Shown piece after piece: positions 1 through 4,417 of a stretch of 5,401 nt of DNA. Source of the stretch: an uncultured Oscillospiraceae bacterium (GTDB lineage: Bacteria > Bacillota > Clostridia > Oscillospirales > Oscillospiraceae); the NCBI GenBank assembly GCA_904398675.1, contig CAJFPI010000011.1:1-5401 (forward strand), given 5' to 3'. The first letter of the stretch is position 1. Every line of letters starts with the position of its first letter. A model generated the notes under the pieces. It did not search any database, was not told where the DNA came from, and saw only the letters and a list, made by a program, of their open reading frames with translations. The position numbers and the translations under genes are program-made.

Positions 1-217
1 GCGTGGGCGGGTCAACTCTTTCCCGCCTCACGGACGCCACATCAACGACGCCTTAGCCGGCCTGTGGCCTCTCCGGCTGAAGACGGCCGCCTTTAGTTAG
101 GCAGCGAGAGCAACAGTGTTGTTGTTCTTTAATTTATAAGTTGCCCATTTTAAGGATGCTGGGCGCATCCGCCCGCTTATCCCGTTTCCTCGTCCCCGTC
201 GAAACCGGTACACCCCC
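1..217 (-). ncRNA. ssrA: tmRNA (transfer-messenger RNA), 5' part; 3' end outside window
   Basis: tmRNA enters ribosomes stalled on broken mRNA, acts first as an alanyl-tRNA and then as mRNA, and adds a degradation tag; its partner SmpB is encoded just upstream (829-1287). Read on the minus strand, the RNA begins with a G-run (217-213) followed by the hallmark ACCGGTTTCGACGGGG of the tRNA-like domain (about 209-194). The tag reading frame lies at 144-97: resume codon GCA, then codons giving ATYKLKNNNTVALAA and a TAA stop. The C-terminal VALAA is a typical ClpXP-type degron ending, as in B. subtilis. GC-rich helices follow the tag toward position 1. About 217 nt are present out of a usual 350 or so, so the acceptor 3' half lies to the left of the window. 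The exact mature 5' end (RNase P cut) is inferred from the G-run. Confidence 0.95.
97..144 (-). other. ssrA proteolysis tag reading frame (15 codons plus stop)
   Basis: Within the tmRNA, reading on the minus strand from GCA (144-142) gives ATYKLKNNNTVALAA and then TAA (99-97). The frame is fixed by the ALAA ending and the stop. The resume codon is inferred: GCA is a common resume codon and gives a plausible 15-residue tag, close to the 14-residue tag of B. subtilis. No earlier in-frame sense codon looks better, but the start of the tag cannot be proven from sequence alone. Confidence 0.85.
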
Positions 218-223
218 ATATGG

Positions 224-254
224 CGGCGGGCTGCTATTCTACCACAGCCCGCCG
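224..254. repeat. 10-bp inverted repeat between cyclophilin gene and ssrA
   Basis: CGGCGGGCTG (224-233) and CAGCCCGCCG (245-254) are perfect inverted copies separated by 11 nt. In RNA reading leftward from the cyclophilin gene this gives a strong hairpin, but no T-run follows it, so it is a poor intrinsic terminator. It overlaps the spacer, -10 and start point of the proposed ssrA promoter. It may stabilise or process the 3' end of the smpB-cyclophilin mRNA. Confidence 0.7.
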
Positions 255-264
255 GAGAAAACAA
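229..264 (-). promoter_or_regulatory. Promoter of ssrA with extended -10
   Basis: On the minus strand, TTGTTT (264-259) is followed after exactly 17 nt by TAGAAT (241-236), with TGG immediately before the -10 (an extended -10 motif). Transcription would start near 229, about 12 nt before the mature tmRNA 5' end at 217. That fits a short leader removed by RNase P. The promoter lies in the gap after the cyclophilin stop codon, so ssrA can be expressed independently of smpB. The -35 matches consensus only in its first three bases. Confidence 0.6.
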
Positions 265-274
265 GGGAAATCTC

Positions 275-793
275 TTACTTCTTTTCCGGCTCCGGGTAAT
301 CCTCGCCCTGGGTGTCCACCCGGATGGACTTGATGACCACAGGGGTGCGGGGCTTATCCCGCATATCGGTGGGAACCTCGCTGATGGCGATGGCCGCCTC
401 TACATTGCCGGTGATCCTGCCAAAGGCGGCATACTGCCCATCCAGATGGGGCGCGGCGTCCACCATGATGAAAAACTGGCTGCCCGCACTGTCCGGATGC
501 ATGGCACGGGCCATGGAGAGAACGCCGGTGGTGTGGAGGATGTCGTTTTTCTCAAAGCCATTTCCGGAAAACTCGCCCCGGATGGAATAGCCGGGGCCGC
601 CGGTGCCGGTGCCGGAGGGGCAGCCGCCCTGGATCATGAAACCAGGGATCACACGGTGAAAGATCAGCCCGTCATAAAAGCCGCTGTTGGCCAGGGAAAT
701 GAAGTTATTCACCGTGTTGGGCGCCTTTTCCGGATACAGCTCTCCGGTCATCACCTGGCCGTTTTCCATTTCAATTGTCACGATAGGATTCAT
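275..793 (-). CDS. Cyclophilin-type peptidyl-prolyl cis-trans isomerase, cytoplasmic
   Basis: This 172-residue protein catalyses cis-trans isomerisation of proline peptide bonds to assist protein folding. The single cyclophilin domain fills residues 3-163. It shows the active-site block FHRVIPGFMIQGG (45-57; catalytic Arg47, Gln55), SAGSQFFIM (102-110; Gln106, Phe108) and HLDGQYAAFG (116-125). His116 replaces the tryptophan of human CypA, as in many bacterial cyclophilins with weak cyclosporin binding. There is no signal peptide, so it is cytosolic. The ATG at 793-791 was chosen because AAAGGAG lies 11 nt upstream and the domain begins right after it; the open frame runs on to 919, but that extension overlaps smpB and has no family similarity. 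It lies 35 bp downstream of smpB on the same strand, so the two are probably cotranscribed. The charged tail PEPEKK is ordinary. Confidence 0.95.
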   Translation of the reverse strand: MNPIVTIEMENGQVMTGELYPEKAPNTVNNFISLANSGFYDGLIFHRVIPGFMIQGGCPSGTGTGGPGYSIRGEFSGNGFEKNDILHTTGVLSMARAMHPDSAGSQFFIMVDAAPHLDGQYAAFGRITGNVEAAIAISEVPTDMRDKPRTPVVIKSIRVDTQGEDYPEPEKK

Positions 794-828
794 TATATTT
801 GTCTCTCCTTTATCGGTTTGTGTGCGGC

Positions 829-1287
829 CTACCGGACCTTCATGGCCCGGGCAATGTCCCGCTTGGCGTCCCGCTGGGCAATGGCCTGCCGTTTGTCGTA
901 GTTCTTTTTGCCCTTGCACACGCCTACCTCGATCTTCACCCTGGCATTTTTAAAGTAGACGCTGAGGGGGACCAGGGCGTAGCCGTCCTGCTGGGCCAGA
1001 GCCTGGAGCTTTTGAATCTCCCGCTTGTGCATCAGGAGGCGGCGGGGCCGCACAGGGTCCTTGTTGAAGATGTTGCCATGCTCATAGGGGGAGATATGCA
1101 TGCCGTGGAGATAGAGCTCGCCGTTTTTGGCAATGCAGTAGGCGTCCTTCAGATTCAGGGCGCCCTTGCGGATGGACTTGACCTCTGTGCCGAACAGCTC
1201 GATGCCCGCCTCATACCGGTCCTCCACAAAGTAGTCGTGGTAGGCTTTGCGGTTCTGCGCCGCGATTTTAACGCCGGACTTCTCCAT
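829..1287 (-). CDS. smpB: SsrA-binding protein SmpB
   Basis: SmpB (152 residues) binds the tRNA-like domain of tmRNA and carries it to the A site of stalled ribosomes in trans-translation. The whole family signature is present: an OB-fold barrel from residue 12 (NRKAYHDYFVEDRYEAGIEL, then GTEVKSIRKG at 33-42), HISPYEHGN in the middle, R-RRLLMHKREI, and the C-terminal block KGKKNYDKR (125-133). A basic tail follows that is expected to form a helix in the mRNA channel. Length matches the usual 150-160. The ATG at 1287-1285 is preceded by AGGAGG (1299-1294) at a 6-nt spacing; the same frame stays open to 1620, but the upstream part contains the smpB promoter and has no SmpB similarity. The gene heads a unit with the cyclophilin and lies close to ssrA, its RNA partner. 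Confidence 0.98.
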   Translation of the reverse strand: MEKSGVKIAAQNRKAYHDYFVEDRYEAGIELFGTEVKSIRKGALNLKDAYCIAKNGELYLHGMHISPYEHGNIFNKDPVRPRRLLMHKREIQKLQALAQQDGYALVPLSVYFKNARVKIEVGVCKGKKNYDKRQAIAQRDAKRDIARAMKVR

Positions 1288-1316
1288 GGGAACCCTCCTC
1301 TCCGGCAGCTGTGCTG

Positions 1317-1352
1317 GACATATAGTATAGCATATCCGGCAGGGTATGGCAA
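1317..1352 (-). promoter_or_regulatory. Promoter of smpB
   Basis: On the minus strand TTGCCA (1352-1347) is followed after 17 nt by TATACT (1329-1324), with TGC just before the -10. The predicted start is near 1317, which gives a leader of about 30 nt holding the strong AGGAGG ribosome binding site. This is one of the two best sigma-A type promoters in the window and separates the smpB unit from the microprotein unit upstream. Confidence 0.8.
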
Positions 1353-1473
1353 GTAAACATTTTATTTCCAGGGTTCGTTCCTGCAAAGGGCTGCAGAGAA
1401 CCGCCTGCTGGAATGCCTGCGGCTTTTTGCGCGCATTCAGAACTGCGTGCCAATAATCAGAGAAAGCAGCTCG
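1353..1473. other. Spacer between smpB promoter and the next terminator; no gene seen
   Basis: No convincing coding frame is present in either direction. The stretch contains two weak imperfect hairpins: GGTTC / GAACC arms at about 1373-1403 with an inner CTGCA / TGCAG pair, and GAATGC / GCATTC arms around 1412-1440. Neither has a T-run. A plus-strand AATAAT (1452-1457) resembles a -10 box but has no -35 at the right distance. I see no defined function. Confidence 0.5.
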
Positions 1474-1524
1474 AAAAACCAGAAAATGGGAAACGGGCTG
1501 CCCCAAGGGGGACAGCCCGTTTCC
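1474..1524 (-). terminator. Rho-independent terminator of the microprotein transcript
   Basis: A 12-bp perfect stem, GGAAACGGGCTG (1489-1500) with CAGCCCGTTTCC (1513-1524), is extended inward by C4/G4 pairing around a tiny loop. Read on the minus strand the stem is followed by CATTTTCTGGTTTTT (1488-1474), a broken T-tract. On the plus strand no T-run follows, so the direction is leftward. It would end a transcript started near 1811 and insulate smpB. Confidence 0.75.
1481..1493 (-). repeat. 3'-end copy of the 13-nt inverted repeat (anti-start element)
   Basis: On the minus strand this reads TTTCCCATTTTCT. It covers the last bases of the terminator stem and the first part of its T-tract, and is perfectly complementary to the start-codon region at 1789-1777. 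If transcription ends at the distal T5 run (1478-1474), the element is included in the RNA. Confidence 0.65.
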
Positions 1525-1671
1525 GCTCTGAAGAACAGACACATCGTTTGGATGGATTTCGACAGATATAACATTGATGCGCCGGAGCCGCCCTTTGACA
1601 CTGCGAGCAGCAATTCGCATCCATCAAGGTTTCGGCTGCCCCCTGCAGACGGACACACAGCCGGTTTGCCA
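1525..1671 (-). other. Structured 3' untranslated region of the microprotein transcript
   Basis: Between the hairpin at the stop codon and the terminator there is no convincing gene, but there are further pairing segments: CGGCTG (1633-1638) with CAGCCG (1658-1663), and GATGCG (1576-1581) with CGCATC (1616-1621). The frames open here on either strand have no recognisable protein features. I read it as a long structured 3' UTR or the body of a small RNA; that is inference. Confidence 0.4.
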
Positions 1672-1713
1672 GCTCTGCCTTGCAGGCATCATTGAGAGAT
1701 GCAGAGGCAGAGC
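1672..1713 (-). other. Stable RNA hairpin straddling the microprotein stop codon
   Basis: GCTCTGCCT (1672-1680) and AGGCAGAGC (1705-1713) form a perfect 9-bp stem. Inside it, GCATC (1686-1690) pairs with GATGC (1698-1702) around a 7-nt loop. The stop codon of the small ORF (1691-1689) lies in this inner element. Because part of the stem encodes the LCLC stretch of the protein, the coding sequence and RNA structure share the same bases. Confidence 0.6.
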
Positions 1714-1784
1714 GCGACAAACACCAATACGATCGCACCATAGGCGATCCAGCGGAAAGCATCCGAATTTTTTAATTTTCCCAT
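1689..1784 (-). CDS. Single-pass membrane microprotein, 31 residues (type I toxin-like candidate)
   Basis: Not a family I recognise. The frame ATG (1784-1782) to TGA (1691-1689) encodes 31 residues: a short polar, basic N-terminus (MGKLKNSDAFRW), then a hydrophobic run IAYGAIVLVFVALCLCI (13-29) long enough for one membrane helix, ending in SQ. The positive residues before the helix predict an N-in, C-out orientation. The ribosome binding site is weak (AGAGAGAAG a few bases upstream). A promoter sits about 35 nt upstream and a strong terminator about 165 nt downstream, so it looks like its own transcription unit. Size, hydrophobicity and long structured 3' UTR resemble type I toxins (Fst/BsrG class) and other membrane microproteins such as small stress peptides; no toxin family motif is seen. 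A 13-nt complement of the start region exists at the transcript end. Confidence 0.55.
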   Translation of the reverse strand: MGKLKNSDAFRWIAYGAIVLVFVALCLCISQ

Positions 1785-1789
1785 TTTCT
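1777..1789 (-). repeat. Start-codon copy of a 13-nt inverted repeat
   Basis: On the minus strand this reads AGAAAATGGGAAA and contains the microprotein start codon (1784-1782). It is the perfect reverse complement of what the same transcript carries at 1493-1481. Pairing between the two would cover the start codon and its upstream purines. Confidence 0.7.
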
Positions 1790-1810
1790 TCTCTCTTTTC
1801 CATTTCCTTA

Positions 1811-1826
1811 TTGTCTGATATTAGCA
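1811..1826 (-). promoter_or_regulatory. Extended -10 promoter of the microprotein, poor -35
   Basis: On the minus strand TGC (1826-1824) directly precedes TAATAT (1823-1818), an extended -10. No hexamer resembling TTGACA is found 16-18 nt upstream (the sequence there is A/T-rich AAATTT). The predicted start is near 1811, giving a leader of about 27 nt. The weak -35 together with the upstream tandem repeat suggests an activator-dependent promoter. Confidence 0.45.
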
Positions 1827-1856
1827 TACACCCTTTGCGTAAATTTTTCTACCCCT

Positions 1857-1876
1857 TCTATGTAAGATCTATGTAA
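1857..1876. promoter_or_regulatory. 11-bp tandem direct repeat, candidate response-regulator site
   Basis: TCTATGTAA occurs twice (1857-1865 and 1868-1876), separated by GA, giving an 11-bp period. On the minus strand it reads TTTACA-N5-CTTACA, which fits the Bacillus PhoP half-site pattern TT(A/T/C)ACA with about 5 bp spacing (second half one mismatch). Head-to-tail sites one helical turn apart are typical of OmpR/PhoB-family regulators. It lies about 46-66 bp upstream of the predicted microprotein start and about 80 bp upstream of the femX-like gene's -35. The regulator itself is not in the window. Confidence 0.45.
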
Positions 1877-1924
1877 AATACAAAAAGTGCGTCAGAATGC
1901 ACCGCAATGAAAAGACAGCGGAGG

Positions 1925-1942
1925 GGCAGATGGCTGCCTTTT
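1925..1942 (+). terminator. Small hairpin with T4 tail, weak terminator candidate
   Basis: GGCAG (1925-1929) pairs with CTGCC (1934-1938) around ATGG, followed by TTTT (1939-1942). The stem is short, and no plus-strand gene upstream needs a terminator. It could block stray transcription into the femX-like gene or be chance. Confidence 0.25.
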
Positions 1943-1953
1943 CAGGAAAGGAG

Positions 1954-1989
1954 TTGTATCACGGGCGGAGAAGTGGTACAATATTCCTT
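1954..1989 (+). promoter_or_regulatory. Promoter of the femX-like gene
   Basis: TTGTAT (1954-1959) and TACAAT (1977-1982) are exactly 17 bp apart, with TGG directly before the -10. The start would be near 1989, giving a leader of about 57 nt. The leader contains a 7-bp hairpin (CCGGCCC 2000-2006 with GGGCCGG 2010-2016, triloop ACA) ahead of the ribosome binding site; it lacks a T-run, so it is not an obvious terminator. Confidence 0.75.
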
Positions 1990-2045
1990 ACGGAATCATC
2001 CGGCCCACAGGGCCGGCGGAAAATTAGGATAACGGAGTGTACGAT

Positions 2046-3110
2046 ATGGCGAAAGTCGTTACAGAGGATATGATCCCGGCCTATGAGGCCTTTGTTCAGA
2101 GCCACCCCAAGGGCCATTTCAGCCAGAGCGTCCTGTGGGCCAAGCAGAAACCCATGTGGAAGTGGGAGGCCCTGGTCTCCACCGACGGGGAGGGAAAGAT
2201 CAAGGGCTCCCTGGCGGTGCTGATCCGCAAAGTGCCCGGAACCCCCTTCACCCTGATGTACGCCTGCCGCGGCCCGGTGTGCGACCTGGACGACGGCGAG
2301 ACGCTGCGGGATCTGATCCAGGGGGCGCGGCAGCTGGCCAAGCGCTACCACAGCTATGCCATCAAAATCGATCCCGACGTTCCCTCCTCCAACACCGCCT
2401 TTACCAAGCTCCTGACAGATCAGGGGTTCAAGATCACCGGCGGGGGAAAGAACTTCGAGGCTGTGCAGCCCAAATACGTTTTCCGGCTCAATGTGGAGGG
2501 GAAGACGGAGGAGGAGCTGATGGCCGCCTTCCACCAGAAGACCCGCTACAACATCCGCCTGGCGGCGAAGAAAGGCGTGGAGGTCCGCATCTGCGGCAAG
2601 GAGGCGGTGGGGGAGTTCACCCGCATCATGCGCATCACCGGCCAGCGGGACGGCTTTGTCACCCGGCAGGAGGGATATTTTGCCGCCATGCTGGACAACT
2701 TAGGGGAGCACTGCCGGCTGTATATGGCCTACTCCGGGGACGAGGCCATTGCCGGCACCCTCGCCATCCACTACGGGGACAAGGTGTGGTACCTCTACGG
2801 CGCCTCCTCCAACGAGCACCGGAACCTGATGCCCAACTACCTGCTCCAATGGCGGATGATCCAGTGGGCGGTGGAGACCGGCTGCCGGATCTATGACTTC
2901 CGGGGCGTCTCCGGGGACCTGACCCCGGACAACCCCCTCTACGGCCTCTACCAGTTCAAAAAGGGCTTTGGCGGGGAGTTTACGGAGTTTATCGGGGAGA
3001 TGGATCTGATACTGAACCCGTTTGTGGCGTTTACCGTGAAGAACGGCACCAAGCTGATGAAGAAGATCCGCAAGCGGGTGTATCTCCGCCGGGGCCGGAA
3101 AGAGAAATAG
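2046..3110 (+). CDS. FemABX-family lipid II aminoacyl transferase (femX/murM-like)
   Basis: The product is 354 residues. The family uses aminoacyl-tRNA to add the amino acids (Gly, Ala or Ser) of the cross-bridge to lipid II at the inner membrane face. The FemAB fold is two GNAT-like halves: N-terminal with HFSQSVLWAKQK near residues 24-35 and LMYACRGPV, C-terminal with KTRYNIRLAAKKGV (165-178), YGASSNEHRNLMPNYLLQW (251-269) and IYDFRGVSGD (282-291). It lacks the long coiled-coil arm of FemA/MurM and is close in size to Weissella FemX. There are no membrane segments; the basic C-terminus (KKIRKRVYLRRGRK) could contact membrane or tRNA. I chose ATG 2046 because GGAG (2034-2037) lies 8 nt before it; an in-frame GTG at 2037 would overlap that site. 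The alanine racemase gene follows. The amino acid used cannot be told from sequence. Confidence 0.9.
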   Translation: MAKVVTEDMIPAYEAFVQSHPKGHFSQSVLWAKQKPMWKWEALVSTDGEGKIKGSLAVLIRKVPGTPFTLMYACRGPVCDLDDGETLRDLIQGARQLAKRYHSYAIKIDPDVPSSNTAFTKLLTDQGFKITGGGKNFEAVQPKYVFRLNVEGKTEEELMAAFHQKTRYNIRLAAKKGVEVRICGKEAVGEFTRIMRITGQRDGFVTRQEGYFAAMLDNLGEHCRLYMAYSGDEAIAGTLAIHYGDKVWYLYGASSNEHRNLMPNYLLQWRMIQWAVETGCRIYDFRGVSGDLTPDNPLYGLYQFKKGFGGEFTEFIGEMDLILNPFVAFTVKNGTKLMKKIRKRVYLRRGRKEK

Positions 3111-3117
3111 GGCGCTG

Positions 3118-3136
3118 CCGGCGCGCGGCGCGCCGG
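3118..3136. repeat. GC-only near-perfect palindrome between femX-like gene and alr
   Basis: Nine bases CCGGCGCGC (3118-3126) and their exact inverse (3128-3136) flank a single G. In RNA this folds as a 7-bp G/C stem with a 5-nt loop, 8 nt after the femX-like stop codon. No T-run follows, so it is more likely an mRNA stabilising or processing hairpin than a terminator. A further weak 5-bp hairpin (CGGGA / TCCCG) lies at about 3140-3156. Confidence 0.65.
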
Positions 3137-3206
3137 GGACGGGAGGGCAGTTCCCGCCCAAGAGACATGAGAAGAAATCATACAAATACAAAAGAGGGCG
3201 GCTGGG

Positions 3207-4301
3207 ATGAAAGCATACATTGTTGAGCGGGAGGCGGTCAGCCACAATATCCGCAAAATTCTGGACCACGCGGCCGGCGTGCCGGTGTGGGCGGTGCTGA
3301 AGGGAAACGGGTACGGCCTGGGCTGCGGGCCTATGGCCCGGCTGTGCCGGGAAAACGGCCTGGGCCGCTTTGCCGTCACAGAGCCGGCTGAGGCGGAGGC
3401 CATCCGGGCCGAGGGCCTGGAGGAGGCGGAGATCCTGATGCTCCGGGCCACCACCGACCGGGAGGAGGTGGAGCGGCTGCTGGATCTGGGGTGCATTTTG
3501 ACACTCAGCTCTCCGGCGGACGGCGCGGTGATCCGCGCCGCGGCGGAGGAAAAGGGCGTCTGCGCCCGGGTTCACCTGAAATTGGACACCGGCATGGGGC
3601 GCTATGGGTTTCTCCCCGCTGAAGAGGCGGCTATCCGCCAGACCTTAGACGCTCTGGGGGAGATGGTCCAAGTAACAGGGGTATATACCCACTTTCACTC
3701 CTCCTTTGGAAAGGAGGAGATCACCCGGCGGCAGTTTGCCGCCTTCCAGAACGCCTGCGACAGGCTGGAGGCGGCTGGCTATGCCCTGGGGGAGCGGCAC
3801 TGCTGCAACTCCTCCGCCTTCCTCCGGTTCAAGGACATGCACTTGGGCGGCGTCCGCCTGGGCTCGGCCCTCCTGGGCCGTGTGGCGGTGAGGGATCCCC
3901 TGGGGCTCAAGCGGGTGGGATACGCCGAGGCGTCGGTGGAGGAGCTGCGGCTGCTGCCAAAGGGCCACACGGTGGGCTATGGCGCGGCCACCACCCTCAA
4001 GCGGGACACCCGCTCGGCGGTGATCCCCATCGGCTACTATCACGGCTTTACCCTCCAGCGGGGGCGGGATGTGTGGCGGGCCCAGGACTGCATCCGGGGG
4101 ATCCTCTCCAATCTGAAACTGCTGCTGAAACCGTCAGCTCCCACGGTTGCGGTGGGGGGACGCTCCACCCGGACCCTGGGACACATCGGGATGCTCCACA
4201 CCTGCGTGGATGTGACGGACCTCACCTGTGAGCTGGGAGACCTGGTCCGGGTGGAGATCAATCCCCTTTTGATGAAGGGCCTGCCGGTGGTGTACCGCTG
4301 A
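3207..4301 (+). CDS. alr: Alanine racemase family protein (PLP-dependent, fold type III), divergent
   Basis: Alanine racemase interconverts L- and D-alanine in the cytosol for peptidoglycan. The 364-residue length is normal. The N-terminal barrel has the PLP lysine in AVLKGNGYGLG (Lys32; usual motif AVVKANAYGHG), KLDTGMGRYGF with Arg132, YTHFHSSF, and VRLGSALLG with Arg217 in the position that normally contacts the PLP ring nitrogen. The C-terminal beta domain has VGYGAATT with the second catalytic base Tyr258, IPIGYYHG, and Met329 in GHIGMLHTCVDVTDL. Key residues are kept, but several motifs are unusual: LLG for YG, HFHSS for HFA-AD, and GHIGML for RICMD. It may be a specialised paralogue or act on another amino acid. 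ATG 3207 has GAGGG 8 nt upstream. It follows the femX-like gene by 96 bp with no clear promoter, so cotranscription is likely. Confidence 0.88.
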   Translation: MKAYIVEREAVSHNIRKILDHAAGVPVWAVLKGNGYGLGCGPMARLCRENGLGRFAVTEPAEAEAIRAEGLEEAEILMLRATTDREEVERLLDLGCILTLSSPADGAVIRAAAEEKGVCARVHLKLDTGMGRYGFLPAEEAAIRQTLDALGEMVQVTGVYTHFHSSFGKEEITRRQFAAFQNACDRLEAAGYALGERHCCNSSAFLRFKDMHLGGVRLGSALLGRVAVRDPLGLKRVGYAEASVEELRLLPKGHTVGYGAATTLKRDTRSAVIPIGYYHGFTLQRGRDVWRAQDCIRGILSNLKLLLKPSAPTVAVGGRSTRTLGHIGMLHTCVDVTDLTCELGDLVRVEINPLLMKGLPVVYR

Positions 4302-4321
4302 AACATCTATGGATATCTATT

Positions 4322-4359
4322 AAAAGTACGGACCCTTCCTGAGGAGGGCCCGTACTTTG
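4322..4359. terminator. Bidirectional hairpin terminator after alr
   Basis: AAAGTACGG (4323-4331) pairs with CCGTACTTT (4350-4358). An A/C mismatch follows, then CCCTTCC/GGAGGG pairing with one bulged T and a TGA loop. On the minus strand the stem runs into TTTTAAT; on the plus strand only the TTT inside the stem arm is available, followed by GCTGC. It ends the femX-alr transcript 20 nt after the alr stop codon and separates it from comEC. Confidence 0.8.
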
Positions 4360-4417
4360 CTGCTGCCGGCAGTGGCAGGAATTTTGTCCGGCCCAGGGCG
4401 GTTGTCCCGGCAGACCC

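Noticed and set aside
794..919. 42-residue N-terminal extension of the cyclophilin ORF
   Set aside because: It overlaps the 3' end of smpB, and the ATG at 793 has its own AAAGGAG; the cyclophilin domain starts right there.
1288..1620. In-frame upstream extension of smpB (open to 1620)
   Set aside because: The strong AGGAGG plus ATG at 1287 and SmpB family length fix the start; the extension contains the smpB promoter and a terminator hairpin and has no SmpB similarity.
1447..1695. 82-residue plus-strand ORF and the overlapping 100-residue ORF (1574-1876)
   Set aside because: No ribosome binding site, low-complexity proline/serine-rich product, and both run antisense to the structured transcript; they look like chance open frames.
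1457..1762. 101-residue minus-strand ORF with several cysteines (possible zinc ribbon)
   Set aside because: Cysteines are not regularly spaced as CxxC pairs, the frame runs through the terminator hairpin, it has no good ribosome binding site, and it overlaps the better-supported microprotein in another frame.
1907..2032. 41-codon plus-strand ORF starting at ATG 1907
   Set aside because: It reads straight through the femX-like promoter and leader hairpin, and the product (arginine-rich, no motif) looks like non-coding sequence.
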